From the NCBI GenBank assembly GCA_905142475.1, contig LR990730.1, forward strand, positions 496,001 to 560,000: DNA of 64,000 nucleotides, in the 5' to 3' direction. This DNA is from Xanthomonas hydrangeae (GTDB taxonomy: Bacteria > Pseudomonadota > Gammaproteobacteria > Xanthomonadales > Xanthomonadaceae). Below are positions 18,718-28,624 of this stretch, piece by piece; position 1 is the stretch's first letter; the number at the start of each line of letters is the position of its first letter. The notes under the pieces were generated by a model. That model had not been told where the DNA came from, searched no databases, and worked only from the letters and a program-made list of their open reading frames with translations. The translations under genes and the position numbers were made by a program.

Positions 18718-19500
18718 CTAGAACGTGCCGGGATAGCTGCCGCCGTCGATCAGCAGGTTCTGCCCGGTGATGTAGCCGGCCTGTGCGCTGCACAGGAATG
18801 CGCAGGCAGTGCCGAATTCGTCCGGCTCGCCGAAGCGCCCGGCCGGAATGCCCGCACGCTTGCGTTCGGCGACGTCCTCGGCGGTGCCGCCTTGCTGTTG
18901 CGCGATCGCGGCGAAGTTGCCGCGCAGCCGGTCGGTGGCGAACTGGCCGGGCAGCAGATTGTTGATGGTGACGTTGTCGGCGACCGTGCTGCGCGCCAGC
19001 CCGGCGACGAAGCCGGTCAGGCCGGCACGCGCGCCGTTGGACAGGCCGAGGATGTCGATCGGCGCCTTCACCGCGCTGGAGGTGATGTTGACGATGCGGC
19101 CGAAGCGCCGTGCGCGCATCGCATCGAGGCTGGCGCGGATCAGTTCGATCGGCGCCAGCATGTTGGCATCCAGTGCGCGCAGCCAATCGTCGCGTTCCCA
19201 CTGCCGGAAATCGCCGGGCGGCGGGCCGCCGGCGTTGTTGATCAGGATGTCGACCTGCGGGCAGGCGGCAAGCGCATCGGTGCGTCCTTGCGGGGTGGCG
19301 ATATCGGCCACCACGCTGCGCACCTCGCCGGCACCCGGCAGCGCGCGCAGCGCATGGGCGGACCGCTCCAATGCATCGCGGCCGCGCGCGACGATCACCA
19401 CGTTGACGCCTTCGCTGGCCAACGCGCGTGCGCAGCCCAATCCGAGACCCTTACTGGCGGCGCATACCAACGCCCAGCGTCCGGCGATTCCCAAGTCCAT
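18718..19500 (-). CDS. SDR-family oxidoreductase with atypical active site
   Basis: Short-chain dehydrogenase/reductase-like protein of 260 residues. The nucleotide motif is AASKGLGLG (about 14-22) instead of TGxxxGIG, and NNAGGPPPG is present. The catalytic serine is retained (ITSSA), but the Tyr-x-x-x-Lys segment is replaced by LGLSNGARAGLTG. This resembles the beta-ketoacyl-reductase-like SDR subgroup known to lack a perfect catalytic tetrad. The start at 19500 has GAGGAGC just upstream. It sits between bioH and bioC, so a role in pimelate synthesis is possible but unproven. Confidence 0.85.
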   Translation of the reverse strand: MDLGIAGRWALVCAASKGLGLGCARALASEGVNVVIVARGRDALERSAHALRALPGAGEVRSVVADIATPQGRTDALAACPQVDILINNAGGPPPGDFRQWERDDWLRALDANMLAPIELIRASLDAMRARRFGRIVNITSSAVKAPIDILGLSNGARAGLTGFVAGLARSTVADNVTINNLLPGQFATDRLRGNFAAIAQQQGGTAEDVAERKRAGIPAGRFGEPDEFGTACAFLCSAQAGYITGQNLLIDGGSYPGTF

Positions 19501-19543
19501 GCGCTGCTCCTCGATCAGTGAGTTGGCATGATCGGCGATCCGC

Positions 19544-20305
19544 TCACGGTACGGACGCAACGAAGCGTTGCAGCGCCTCGGCGACCTGATCGGCGTGGCC
19601 GAGAAATGGCGCGTGTCCGCCGCCGGCGATGGTGAGTGCCTGCGCGTGCGGGGCCAGCGCCGCGGCTGCGTGCATGCCGGCTGCCGGAACCAGGCGATCG
19701 CGTTGGCCGGCAATCCACAGGCTGGGGCGGGCCAAGTGCGGCAGCGCGCGGCGCAGGTCGGTGCGTTCCAGCAGGCTCAGGCCTTGTTGCAGGGCGTCGG
19801 CGGCCGGTTCGCCGCGCGCAACCAGCGTCTCGCGCAGGCTGCGCAGCTCGGCGCGGGCATGCGCCGAGCCCAGCGTGTCCAGCGCCAGAAAGCGCTCCAG
19901 GGTGCCGCGATAATCGCGCGACAAGTCCTGGCCGAATTGCACGAACACCTCGCGTTCGACCGCCTCCGGCCAATCGTTGCCACGCACGAACCGCGGCGTG
20001 GCAGCGATCATCGCCAGCCCGCGTACCTGCGGTTGGGTGGCGGCGGCATGCAGCGCGAACAAGCTGCCCAACGACCAGCCGATCCACACTGCCGGCGGTG
20101 TGGCCGCAGCGATCGCGGCGACCACGTACGGCAGCGCCAGCGGCGTGCTGTCGTCGCGGCTGAAACCGTGCCCGGGCAGATCCACCAGATGCAGTTGATG
20201 GTGCGGCGCCAGCCGCTCCACCAGCGGTGCAAACACGCCGCCGTGCAGCGCCCAGCCGTGCAGAAGAACCAGCGCAGGCCCGTGGCCGATGACTTCGATA
20301 TGCAT
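19544..20305 (-). CDS. bioH: pimeloyl-[ACP] methyl ester esterase BioH
   Basis: Alpha/beta hydrolase that removes the methyl group from pimeloyl-ACP methyl ester and so ends chain elongation in biotin synthesis. The nucleophile elbow GWSLGS places Ser78, close to the Ser82 of the E. coli enzyme. The acid lies in AGQRDRLVP (about 205-213) and the histidine in GGGHAPFLGH (about 231-240). It has 253 residues. The ATG at 20305 is chosen because the protein then opens with the typical MHIEVIGHGPALVLLHGW. The 286 bp up to bioF hold no gene. Confidence 0.92.
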   Translation of the reverse strand: MHIEVIGHGPALVLLHGWALHGGVFAPLVERLAPHHQLHLVDLPGHGFSRDDSTPLALPYVVAAIAAATPPAVWIGWSLGSLFALHAAATQPQVRGLAMIAATPRFVRGNDWPEAVEREVFVQFGQDLSRDYRGTLERFLALDTLGSAHARAELRSLRETLVARGEPAADALQQGLSLLERTDLRRALPHLARPSLWIAGQRDRLVPAAGMHAAAALAPHAQALTIAGGGHAPFLGHADQVAEALQRFVASVP

Positions 20306-20591
20306 GCGTGCATTGTCGCCGATCGGCACGGATCGGCGTACACAGATCCGCGCGGAAGCGGCGGTGAGTCTTGAGTCGGTGCGTGCCGCTTGCGCGTGGC
20401 GCGTTGACCCTGGGATTCGAGCCAGTTCCGTTGCGTGCTCGCATGACCATGACCGCGCCAGCGCCACTGATCCAGCAAGTGTCAGCTGGGCGTGGACTGC
20501 GCGCTCGGCACTGCAGTGGCCGGGTGGTCCATGTCACCCCGCGTACCGGCTGCGCTGCCCGGCGGTTGCGTAGTCGTTTCGATCGCCGCCC

Positions 20592-21797
20592 TCAGGCGGA
20601 GGCGCGCAGCGGTTGCCGGCTCACCACATCGCGCGCCTGTACCAGGGCTTCGATCAACGCCTGCACCTGTTGCGGCGTGTGCAATGCAGATAAGGTGATG
20701 CGCAAGCGCGCCTTGCCTTCGGGCACGGTGGGCGGGCGGATCGCGCCGATCAGAAAGCCGGCCTGTTCCAGCGCAGCAGACATCGCCATCACCGTGGCTT
20801 CTTCGCCGCACAGCAAGGGCTGGATGGGGGTGTCCGAGGCCATCAGTTCGAAGCCATACCGGCGTGCGCCATCGCGAAAACTGCCGATCAATTCGGTCAG
20901 CCGCGCACGCCGCCAATCGTCGCGCCGCGCCAGGCGCACGGCCGCCAGGGTCGCGGCGACCTGTGCCGGCGGCAATGCGGTGGTGTAGATGTAAGGGCGC
21001 GCGGTTTCGGCCAGATGGCGCACCAGCGCTTCGTCGCCAACGACGACCGCGCCATAGCCACCGAGCGCCTTGCCCAGGGTCACCAACTGCAGCGGCACTT
21101 CGGCCACGCCGAGCCCCGCATCGGCAACGCAACCGCGCCCTTGCGGGCCGAGCACGCCCACGCCATGCGCATCGTCGACGTAGAACAGCGCTTCCTGCAT
21201 GCGCGCGACCAGACTCAATGCACGCAGCGGCGCAACGTCGCCATCCATGCTGAAAACGCCGTCGCTGGCCAGCATCGCCGCGCCCTCGGGTGCGCCCTTG
21301 AGCTGACGCATCGCACCTTCCACATCCAGATGCGGATACCGCCGCAGCCGGCAGCCGGCCAGGCGGGTGGCATCGAGCAGGCTGGCGTGATTGAGCCGGT
21401 CCTGCACGCAGACATCGTCCTCTTCGCTGAGCAAGGCCTGCTGTACCGCCAGATTGCCGATGAAGCCGCTGCCGAACAACAGCGCCGAGGGATAGCCGAG
21501 CCAGTCGGCGATCTCGCGTTCGAGCGTTTCGTGCGCGGTGTGGTGGCCGCAGATCAGATGCGAGGCGGTGGCGCCGGCACCATCGCGCGCGGCGGCGTCC
21601 TGCAACGCGGCGACCACTTCGAACTGCTGCGACAGGCCCAGATAATCGTTGGAGCAGAAACCGGTCAGCCAGCGGCCATCGATTTCCAGCCGCACACCAT
21701 CGCGGCGGCCCACCTGGCGGCGCACCCGCACCCGCTCCTGGGCCACACGCAACTTGCGCAGCGACGAAATCCGTTCGTGCAGATCGGGGCGAGCCAT
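20592..21797 (-). CDS. bioF: 8-amino-7-oxononanoate synthase
   Basis: PLP enzyme joining pimeloyl-ACP and alanine, the first step of biotin ring assembly. The PLP lysine is K243 in [20 protein letters not shown] (about 208-217) and FCSNDYLGL (about 47-55) are the standard family motifs. It has 401 residues. The ATG at 21797 is preferred over a TTG four codons earlier. It lies 98 bp after bioB on the same strand. Confidence 0.96.
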   Translation of the reverse strand: MARPDLHERISSLRKLRVAQERVRVRRQVGRRDGVRLEIDGRWLTGFCSNDYLGLSQQFEVVAALQDAAARDGAGATASHLICGHHTAHETLEREIADWLGYPSALLFGSGFIGNLAVQQALLSEEDDVCVQDRLNHASLLDATRLAGCRLRRYPHLDVEGAMRQLKGAPEGAAMLASDGVFSMDGDVAPLRALSLVARMQEALFYVDDAHGVGVLGPQGRGCVADAGLGVAEVPLQLVTLGKALGGYGAVVVGDEALVRHLAETARPYIYTTALPPAQVAATLAAVRLARRDDWRRARLTELIGSFRDGARRYGFELMASDTPIQPLLCGEEATVMAMSAALEQAGFLIGAIRPPTVPEGKARLRITLSALHTPQQVQALIEALVQARDVVSRQPLRASA

Positions 21798-21895
21798 GGA
21801 GTCGTTCAACGGCGGGAAGGGCCGCTAGCGTAGCGTGCCCGGCGCAACGCGCCCAGCCGGTACCGACGATCGGTGCCGGCTGGGTGGAGCTGCGG

Positions 21896-22930
21896 TTACG
21901 CGGCGTGTTCGCAGGCCGCGTCGCGGGTGATGTCCGCATGCACGGTGCCGGGGTGGTCGTGGTCGGCGGCGTCGACGGTGATCTGCATCGGGCGCAGGCC
22001 CAGGCGCTGGAACAGGGCCTGGTCGCGTTCGGTATCCGGGTTGCCGGTGGTCAGCAGTTTTTCGCCGTAGAAGATCGAATTGGCACCGGCCAGGAAACAC
22101 AGCGCCTGCAGTTCGTCGCTCATCGCTTCGCGGCCTGCAGACAGGCGCACCATCGACTTGGGCATGGCGATGCGGGCGACCGCGATCATGCGCACGAACT
22201 CGAACGGGTCCAGTTGCTGGGTACCATGCAGCGGCGTGCCGGCGACCTGCACCAGCTGGTTGATCGGTACCGAATCCGGATGCGACGGCAGCGTGGCCAG
22301 CGCCAGCAGCAGGCCGATGCGGTGCTCGCGGGTTTCGCCCATGCCCACGATGCCGCCGCAGCAGGTCTTCAGGCCCACATCCCGCACGTGCTCCAGCGTG
22401 TTCAGGCGGTCCTGGTATTGGCGGGTGTGGATGATGGAATCGTAGTAATCCGGCGCGGTGTCCAGATTGTGGTTGTAGTAGTCCAGCCCGGCCTCCTTGA
22501 GCGCGCGCGCCTGGCCGGCGTCGAGCATGCCGAGCGTGGCGCAGGTTTCCAGGCCCATCGCCTTGACCTCGCGGATCATCGCCGCGACCTTGGGGATGTC
22601 GCGCTCCTTGGGCGAGCGCCAGGCTGCGCCCATGCAGAAGCGCGAGGCGCCGGCGGCCTTGGCCTCGCGCGCCTTGGCGACGACCTCTTCGGTCTCCATC
22701 AGCTTCTGCGCGGTCACGCCGGTGTCGTAGCGCTGCGCCTGCGGGCAGTACGCGCAGTCTTCCGGGCAGCCGCCGGTCTTGACCGACAGCAGCGTGGAGA
22801 CCTGCACTTCCGCCGGATCGAAGTGTTCGCGATGCACGCTGGCGGCGCGGTGCAGCAGTTCCGGAAACGGCAGATCGAACAGCGCCTGCAGCTCGTTGCG
22901 ATCCCAGTCATGGCGTACGACAACAGACAT
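21896..22930 (-). CDS. bioB: biotin synthase
   Basis: Radical SAM enzyme that inserts sulfur into dethiobiotin. The [4Fe-4S] cysteines are C55, C59 and C62 in [12 protein letters not shown], matching C53/C57/C60 of E. coli. YNHNLDT (about 150s), [10 protein letters not shown] and the [2Fe-2S] region are intact. It has 344 residues. The start at 22930 gives the usual opening before [10 protein letters not shown]. It is the first gene of the minus-strand bio group and is divergent from comF, with a BirA-type operator between or just inside comF. Confidence 0.97.
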   Translation of the reverse strand: MSVVVRHDWDRNELQALFDLPFPELLHRAASVHREHFDPAEVQVSTLLSVKTGGCPEDCAYCPQAQRYDTGVTAQKLMETEEVVAKAREAKAAGASRFCMGAAWRSPKERDIPKVAAMIREVKAMGLETCATLGMLDAGQARALKEAGLDYYNHNLDTAPDYYDSIIHTRQYQDRLNTLEHVRDVGLKTCCGGIVGMGETREHRIGLLLALATLPSHPDSVPINQLVQVAGTPLHGTQQLDPFEFVRMIAVARIAMPKSMVRLSAGREAMSDELQALCFLAGANSIFYGEKLLTTGNPDTERDQALFQRLGLRPMQITVDAADHDHPGTVHADITRDAACEHAA

Positions 22931-22979
22931 CGGGGTTTCCTGACAGTCAGCGGCTTGGAAGGCAGGCAGTCTGGTGAGC

Positions 22980-23705
22980 ATGCAAGAGGCTGTCAACTTC
23001 GATGGGGTGCGCTCGGTTTACAGGTGGCCGCAACGGGTGTTGCGGCTGCTGCTGCCGAGCGTGTGCCTGGTCTGTGCAGAGGCCGGCACTGCCGATTGCG
23101 ATCTGTGCCCGGCATGCCGCGCCGCCCTGCCCGATCACGGCCACGCCTGCCTGTGTTGCGCGACGCAGTTATATGTTTCCGATGGAGCGCTGCGATGCGG
23201 ACACTGCCTGCAGCACCCGCCGCCGCTGCAGCGCGTGCATGCGTGCTTCACCTATCGCTGGCCGGTGGATGGCTTGCTGCGGCGTTTCAAGTTTCATCAG
23301 GATCTACCGGCCGGGCGCTTGCTCAGCGAGTTGATGGCCAAACGCTGTGCAGACTTGCCGCGCCCACAGGCGCTGCTGCCGGTGAGCCTGCATCGGCAGC
23401 GTCTGCGCCAGCGCGGTTACGACCAGGCGTTGGAGCTGGCCAAACCGATTGGCCGCGCGCTGCGGTTGCCCTGCCTGCCGTTATTGCGCCGCGTGCGGGC
23501 GACCGCACCGCAATCGGAGCTGGATGCGGACGAACGCCAACGCAATGTGCGCGATGCGTTCGTGGCGCGTGGCGTGTTGCCAGCGCATGTGGCGTTGGTG
23601 GACGACGTGATGACGACAGGTGCCACGCTGCACGCGGCCGCGCAGGCGTTGCGCCGCGCAGGCGTGCAACGGGTGGATGCGTGGGTATGTGCGCGTGTGC
23701 CGTGA
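22980..23705 (+). CDS. comF: ComF family protein
   Basis: Phosphoribosyltransferase-fold protein of 241 residues, linked in other bacteria to natural transformation. The N-terminal zinc ribbon has paired cysteines (CLVC, CDLCPAC, CLCC, CGHC between about residues 30 and 80). The C-terminal PRPP loop is [16 protein letters not shown] (about 203-218). [12 protein letters not shown] is the usual ComF signature. An in-frame GTG at 22974 is an alternative start. A BirA-like operator covers codons 4-15 of this reading, so the start could also lie further downstream. Confidence 0.88.
   Translation: MQEAVNFDGVRSVYRWPQRVLRLLLPSVCLVCAEAGTADCDLCPACRAALPDHGHACLCCATQLYVSDGALRCGHCLQHPPPLQRVHACFTYRWPVDGLLRRFKFHQDLPAGRLLSELMAKRCADLPRPQALLPVSLHRQRLRQRGYDQALELAKPIGRALRLPCLPLLRRVRATAPQSELDADERQRNVRDAFVARGVLPAHVALVDDVMTTGATLHAAAQALRRAGVQRVDAWVCARVP
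22990..23023. promoter_or_regulatory. BirA-type biotin operator
   Basis: CTGTCAACT (22990-22998) and GGTTTACAG (23015-23023) form an inverted repeat with a 16-bp spacer. It fits the known bacterial BirA pattern TTGTNAACC-N14-16-GGTTNACAA with changes at the outer bases. It lies 60 bp upstream of the bioB start, where repression of bioB would be expected. Confidence 0.7.
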
Positions 23706-24043
23706 GGCTTGATGGCTTGGCGTTGTGGCCTGCATCGTGAGGCTTCGCCCGTACCCATTGTCCCCTGGATGCAAGTTTGACGGCGACGGGTCATCAAGTT
23801 GCGAGCCCTACCTAGGCCATGACAACGACGTGCCGAGGCGACAGCGGGGCCGGGGATTGGCGGAGAGCGGCACAGGGATGTGTCGCGGCGGCGAGTCAGA
23901 CAGGATGTCTGACCGAGCCGAGTAGCCGATTCCCGGCCCCGCTGTCGCCCCCCACCGAAGCCGGCACCTGGCAGTGGTGCCAAGCCGTACTCTCAGCCGA
24001 ATCTCCGCTCCACGCCCCAGCCCGCATTTGCGACGCGGGCGCT

Positions 24044-24103
24044 CCACCGCACGCGCGCCAGTGGCGCGCGTGCGGTGGCTTCCCGCCCCGCAAGGAGCGG
24101 GGC
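24044..24103. repeat. two adjacent hairpins beside ubiA
   Basis: CCACCGCACGCGCGCCA at 24044-24060 pairs exactly with 24062-24078 across a single central base. Next, GCCCCGC (24085-24091) pairs with GCGGGGC (24097-24103) across a 5-nt loop. They lie 31-90 bp beyond the ubiA stop and could end that transcript, though T-runs are lacking. The rest of 23706-24133 shows no gene. Confidence 0.65.
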
Positions 24104-24133
24104 CTATCCCCGACGCGATTGCCCATCTTCGCG

Positions 24134-25039
24134 TTAGTGCGATGCCAGCGCCGCGGCGATGCCGACGAAGATCGCCAGGCCTACCCAGTTGTTGTGCAGG
24201 AAGGCGCGGAAGCAGGGGCCGCGTTCGCGATGGCGGGCGATGCGGAATTCGTAGGCCACCAGCAGCGCCGCGATGCCCAGCCCGGCCCAGTAGGCGATGG
24301 TGAGACCGGCACGCAGGCCCACCAGTACCAGGGCTACGCACATCAATACATACAGCACGCCTTGTGCAACCAGATCGAACTTGCCGAACAGGATGGCGGT
24401 GGACTTGCTGCCCATGCGGATGTCGTCCTCGCGGTCGACCATGGCGTACCAGGTGTCGTAGGCGGTGGCCCACAGGATATTGGCTGCGTACAGCAGCCAG
24501 GCCAGCCATGGCACGCTGCCCTGCACCGCCGCGAAGGCCATTGGGATGCCCCAGCCGAAGGCCATGCCCAGATAGACCTGAGGCAGGTGGGTGTGGCGCT
24601 TGAGATAGGGGTAGCTGGCGGCCAAAAACACGCCCGGCACGCTCAGCGCCACGGTCAACCAGTTGAGGGTGAGCACCAGCGCGAACGCCACCAGCATCAG
24701 CACCACGAAGACCCATAGCGCCTCTTGCCCGGACACCGCACCGGTGGCCAGTGGACGCGACTTGGTGCGCTCCACGTGCGGGTCCAGCCAGCGGTCGGCG
24801 TAGTCGTTGATCACACAGCCGGCCGAGCGGGTCAGCCAGACCCCGGCGGTGAATACGCACAACGTCCACAGCGGCGGCATGCCGTCGGCGGCCAGCCACA
24901 ATGCCCACCACGTGGGCCACAGCAATAACAGGCTGCCGATCGGGCGATCGCCGCGGATCAACTTCCAGTACTGCCCCAACCGCTGCTGCCAGGTTAGCGC
25001 GGGTGCCACGGGCACGTGTTCGAAACCATGCTTGCTCAT
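24134..25039 (-). CDS. ubiA: 4-hydroxybenzoate octaprenyltransferase
   Basis: Integral membrane prenyltransferase that attaches the polyprenyl chain to 4-hydroxybenzoate in ubiquinone synthesis. The first Asp-rich motif is NDYADRWLD (78-86), the second is [13 protein letters not shown] (about 190-202). About eight to nine hydrophobic helices are evident. The length of 301 residues fits UbiA. It uses the same substrate that can enter the pca pathway after hydroxylation, but no genetic link is implied. It appears to be a single-gene unit. Confidence 0.95.
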   Translation of the reverse strand: MSKHGFEHVPVAPALTWQQRLGQYWKLIRGDRPIGSLLLLWPTWWALWLAADGMPPLWTLCVFTAGVWLTRSAGCVINDYADRWLDPHVERTKSRPLATGAVSGQEALWVFVVLMLVAFALVLTLNWLTVALSVPGVFLAASYPYLKRHTHLPQVYLGMAFGWGIPMAFAAVQGSVPWLAWLLYAANILWATAYDTWYAMVDREDDIRMGSKSTAILFGKFDLVAQGVLYVLMCVALVLVGLRAGLTIAYWAGLGIAALLVAYEFRIARHRERGPCFRAFLHNNWVGLAIFVGIAAALASH

Positions 25040-25317
25040 GTCGCAAAGGGTAGCAGCGCGGCTTGGATGCGGTCATGCGCCGGTTGGTGGTCGCGCTATG
25101 CGAGCCGATGCTTGCTGCAGTGACCTCGTTGTCAGCGCGTGCCGTAGCGGCAGTTGCTCATGGGGCAGCCGTGACCACAGCAGGCGGCAGACCTCAAGGA
25201 CCGCCCAAGTCGGGCAACGCCGAGGTTGGGGCAACACCGGGATGCTCCAGTCGCTCGGCAGCCTGCGCGGCGGGGTTTCCCGCGGGCGGCGGCTGTTCTG
25301 GCATAATGCGCGGCCAG

Positions 25318-25394
25318 GCGCTCGTAGCTCAGCCGGATAGAGTAGTGGCTTCCGAAGCCATTGGTCGGGGGTTCGAATCCCTCCGGGCGCACCA
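25318..25394 (+). tRNA. tRNA-Arg (anticodon CCG)
   Basis: A 77-nt cloverleaf with encoded CCA. The acceptor stem is GCGCTCG (25318-25324) with CGGGCGC (25384-25390), A73 and CCA at 25391-25394. The anticodon stem GTGGC/GCCAT encloses loop TTCCGAA, giving anticodon CCG (reads CGG). The T-loop GTTCGAATC is canonical. A P4-type integrase gene follows within 155 bp, so the 3' end of this tRNA is the probable attachment site. Confidence 0.95.
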
Positions 25395-25428
25395 GATGGT
25401 CCCTCCAGGGACATCCAAGAAAGTCCAA

Positions 25429-25454
25429 AACCCCTGAGAAATCAGGGGTTTTTT
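25429..25454 (+). terminator. rho-independent terminator after tRNA-Arg
   Basis: AACCCCTGA / TCAGGGGTT, a 9-bp stem with a GAAA loop, runs into a T-run (25449-25454). It lies 35 bp after the tRNA. Confidence 0.85.
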
Positions 25455-25546
25455 GTTGTATGCAGGTCCTGCAAGGTCCACCCTGATCCATTGAAATCCA
25501 GGCCGATCGGGGGCATAGATGGGGGCACCAGCCCCCCAGCACGGAT

Positions 25547-26752
25547 ATGGATGCCCCCATGCCCCTAAGTGACGCAGCAGTACGTAGTGCAAAGCCGGCC
25601 ACCAAGCCTGTGAGACTGTTCAACGGCGGCGGCTTATACGTCGAGATCTCGCCGAAGGGTGCCAAGCTCTGGCGATGGAAGTATCGATTCGGCGGTAGGG
25701 AGAAGCGCTTAGCGCTGGGGGTCTACCCAGAGGTCAGCCTGGCGGAGGCGCGAACACAGCATTTGGAGGCACGGAAAATCCTTCGATCAGGCATCGACCC
25801 AGCTGAGAAGAGAAAGGTCGACAGGCTGGTTCGCGTTGATCGGTCTCAGCTCAGCTTTGCAGCTGTCGCTGCAGAGCTCCTGAACCTGCATGGCAAAAAG
25901 AACTCCGCCCTGACGATGAAGCGCAATGGCAGGATCGTCGAAAAGGACCTCAACCCCTATCTAGGGCATAGGCCTATCGCTGAGATATCTGCGCCGGAGC
26001 TTCTTGCTGTCCTGCGCAAGATAGAAATACGTGGCGCCATTGAGACAGCTCATCGCGCTCGGGGTATTGCCAGCATGGTGTTTCGATACGCCATCACCGT
26101 AGGCAAGGCTGAGCGTGACCCGGCTGCCGATCTTTTTGGCGCGCTAGAGACCCCAAAGGTGCAGAATTTCGCCAGCCTGACGGAGCCTGCTGCGGTGGCG
26201 CCCCTGCTGAGGGCCTTGTGGGGGTAAGAAGGAAGTCCTGTTGTACGCGCTGCCCTAAAGCTTGCGCCCCTGGTCTTCGCGCGGCCAGGCGAGCTGCGGA
26301 CAGCCAAGTGGGCAGATATCGATCTTGAAGCTGGTGAGTGGCGTTACGTCGCCACTAAGACAGGTGTTCCCCACCTTGTGCCGCTTGCCTCCCAAGCAGT
26401 TGAGGTCCTTCGTGAGCTTCAGCCAGTCACCAGAAGCAGTGAGTTCGTATTCCCTAGTCTTCATGGGAAGGGAAGGCCGATGAGCGATAGCACCATCAAT
26501 GCTGCCTTGAGGCGTATGGGATTCGACTCCAGGACGATGACGGTCCACGGGTTTCGTGCGATGGCTCGTACGATCCTGGATGAGGTGCTTGGCTTCCGCC
26601 CCGATTACATCGAACACCAGCTTGCGCATGCCGTGCGTGATCCCAATGGACGTGCGTACAACCGCACGGCTCATCTCACCGAGCGCCGAAAGATGATGCA
26701 GGCGTGGGCTGACTATCTAGACAGTCTACGGACACAGGGGCAGACAAGCTGA
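25547..26752 (+). pseudogene. P4-type tyrosine integrase with one in-frame stop
   Basis: Site-specific recombinase of the P4 phage/genomic-island type. The N-terminal arm domain (DUF4102) is seen in LSDAAVRSAKPATKP and LALGVYPEVSLAEAR. The catalytic domain has RPGELR with the first arginine, HGFRAMART, and the tyrosine in NGRAYNRTAHL. A single TAA at 26225-26227 splits the frame after RALWG; the sequence resumes in the same frame as EGSPVVRAALKLAP, where family members have a tyrosine between G and E. Without it the frame would run 400 residues. The enzyme is thus probably inactive and the island fixed, unless the stop is read through. Confidence 0.9.
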
Positions 26753-26891
26753 GATAAGGCTGCATCAGCCGTTTCTGTCAGGAAGTGCGTATCAGATCTG
26801 CTTGCTCTTACCGGGCCGCCTCGCCACCGTAACCGACGCCACATCGAGATGGCATACTGGAAGCCCAAGGACGAATGTGCAGGCAAGACCT

Positions 26892-27323
26892 ATGAAGGTG
26901 ATCAATCTCCTGTTGCTAATATCGCTGGCTGCCCTAGTTGTAGCTTGTGGGAAAGAGGAGCCTAAATTGGCTCAAACCTTAGATGCTGGAGTTGTGATTC
27001 AGGAGGTAAAGGTCGGAGCTGCAGATGCCGGAAGCGTCGAGCCGAAACAAGCGCTCATGCAAAACAAACCGATCAGGGTTGAAATTAGAGCGGTGCCTTC
27101 AAATTCTCCGAAGGTGGCCAAGGTCGATGTGAAGCTAATCGAACTTAAGACTGGACTGGTTGCAGGAACGGCGAACAGTCAACTTTCAGGTAATGGTGAG
27201 AGTGCGGCAGTGGAGTTAAAGAGCTCCAATGAGTGGCATCCTGGGCGCTACCTGGTTGAAATCAGAATTGACGGAAAACTTTCTGCTTCGAGAGACATCG
27301 ATGTATTTGGAGCTTCGATGTAA
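26892..27323 (+). CDS. hypothetical lipoprotein
   Basis: Lipoprotein of 143 residues: the signal peptide MKVINLLLLISLAALVVAC ends in a lipobox with the acylated cysteine at residue 19. The mature domain has alternating beta-strand patterns (PIRVEIRAVPSN, KVDVKLIELKTGLV, YLVEIRIDGKLSASRDIDV), suggesting an Ig-like sandwich. I do not recognise a family. Base composition is lower in GC than the core. It is followed by the convergent cytochrome peroxidase-like gene with 13 bp between stops. Confidence 0.75.
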   Translation: MKVINLLLLISLAALVVACGKEEPKLAQTLDAGVVIQEVKVGAADAGSVEPKQALMQNKPIRVEIRAVPSNSPKVAKVDVKLIELKTGLVAGTANSQLSGNGESAAVELKSSNEWHPGRYLVEIRIDGKLSASRDIDVFGASM

Positions 27324-27336
27324 GCAGTGGAAGTCT

Positions 27337-28377
27337 CTAGTTCGCCTGCGAATCCGCCGTCGTGAACGTGCCTAGGAACGCGATCAGTTGCTGTTGCTCT
27401 GTGACAGTCAAATTGATGGCCATTCCGCGACTCAGGCTCCGGTAGTAGATTTCACGCTCGACTGCTTCCCGTAGCGTGGCAATGCTCCCGTCGTGCATAT
27501 AGGGAGCTGTCAGGGCGACATTGCGAAGCGTCGGCGTTCGAAAGGCTCCCAGGTCCAGGGGGCGTCGAGTCACCGCAAATCGCCCAAGCTCGGCAACATC
27601 GGCGTCTGAGAGCACTACGTCGCCGATCGGCTGGCCTTGTTTTTTTGCGTCGTCAAGGCGCTTCAGCATTCCTGCAACATCGCCCGCGACCTGTTCAAAG
27701 CCAACGCCAGTGTGATGGTAAAGCTGGTCTGTCAGAGCTGCAGGCGTACCGGCGAGTGTATGGCAGCCAGCACATGCGGCCTTGCCGCGGAACAAGGCAA
27801 GGCCAGCGGCTTCTTCCTCATTGAGAAGCGAGGGTGTAATGACGCTGAGATCGTATCGTGTGGCGGACATTGGGAGCGAGCGTAGGTATGCCGCGATCGC
27901 AGTGCCAAGACGCTTATCGTTCAATGACGCGACGCCGAAGCTTTCCTGCACAAGTGACTTGTAGCGGTCCTTTGTATTGATCTGGTGTAAAAGAGAAGAA
28001 AGGCCTGAATTTCCCATCTCTTTAGGATTCGTCAACGGCTGCAAAACCGCAACATCGAGCTTCCTTTCGCGCCCATCCCAAAATAACTCAGAGTAGAGTC
28101 GTACCTCGGGTAGTCCGGGGGCATTCCGGGTGCCGCTTCTACCGTGAACACCAATAGAGACTGGGTGTCCATCGGTGAAAGATTTTGCAGCGACGTGACA
28201 GGTCGCGCAGCTTACCTGTCCATCTACGCTCAGCGTGCTATCGAAAAAAAGAACTTTCCCAAGCTCCGCCTGCTTCGACGCTCGCATGCTCGGAGCAGCC
28301 TCAGGAGTGCATCCGAACAGAAGCAATGTCGTCGCTAAGATGCCCCCTAGCGTGAGGCGGCGGTGCTGGTGGCGCAT
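27337..28377 (-). CDS. di-heme cytochrome c peroxidase/MauG-like lipoprotein
   Basis: Predicted periplasmic di-heme protein of 346 residues. A lipobox LLFGC puts the acylated cysteine at residue 23. There are two c-type heme motifs: CATCH (57-61) and CAGCH (202-206). DGRERKLDVAVLQPLTNPKEMG and GAFRTPTLRNVALTAPYMHDGS are standard for the cytochrome c peroxidase/MauG family. It could reduce peroxide or oxidise a protein partner. The ATG at 28377 is preferred to a GTG three codons earlier. It sits inside the tRNA-associated accessory region. Confidence 0.88.
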   Translation of the reverse strand: MRHQHRRLTLGGILATTLLLFGCTPEAAPSMRASKQAELGKVLFFDSTLSVDGQVSCATCHVAAKSFTDGHPVSIGVHGRSGTRNAPGLPEVRLYSELFWDGRERKLDVAVLQPLTNPKEMGNSGLSSLLHQINTKDRYKSLVQESFGVASLNDKRLGTAIAAYLRSLPMSATRYDLSVITPSLLNEEEAAGLALFRGKAACAGCHTLAGTPAALTDQLYHHTGVGFEQVAGDVAGMLKRLDDAKKQGQPIGDVVLSDADVAELGRFAVTRRPLDLGAFRTPTLRNVALTAPYMHDGSIATLREAVEREIYYRSLSRGMAINLTVTEQQQLIAFLGTFTTADSQAN

Positions 28378-28624
28378 GATCCACACGACGAGTCCTCCTT
28401 GACTTCAGGCCCCATCTTACCTGAGCAATTTGGTGCTGCGTCCAGTCCATGGCACCTCTCTCGTATCGCAAGGTGCGCGAAAAATGTCACTGCTTGACAC
28501 AAATATCCGCATCTGTCTTTACTATGCGCGTTGGAGATTTGCCAAGGGAAGGCATGGTGGCGCACTCAATGTCCGCGCCCGAGTGCTGTTGGAAGCATCA
28601 GCACATCAACTGATTAGGACGGAC

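Noticed and set aside
18344..19201. Upstream extension of the bioC frame
   Set aside because: Most of it is antisense-frame shadow of the SDR gene and Arg-rich; BioC starts with MNSTFD at 18343.
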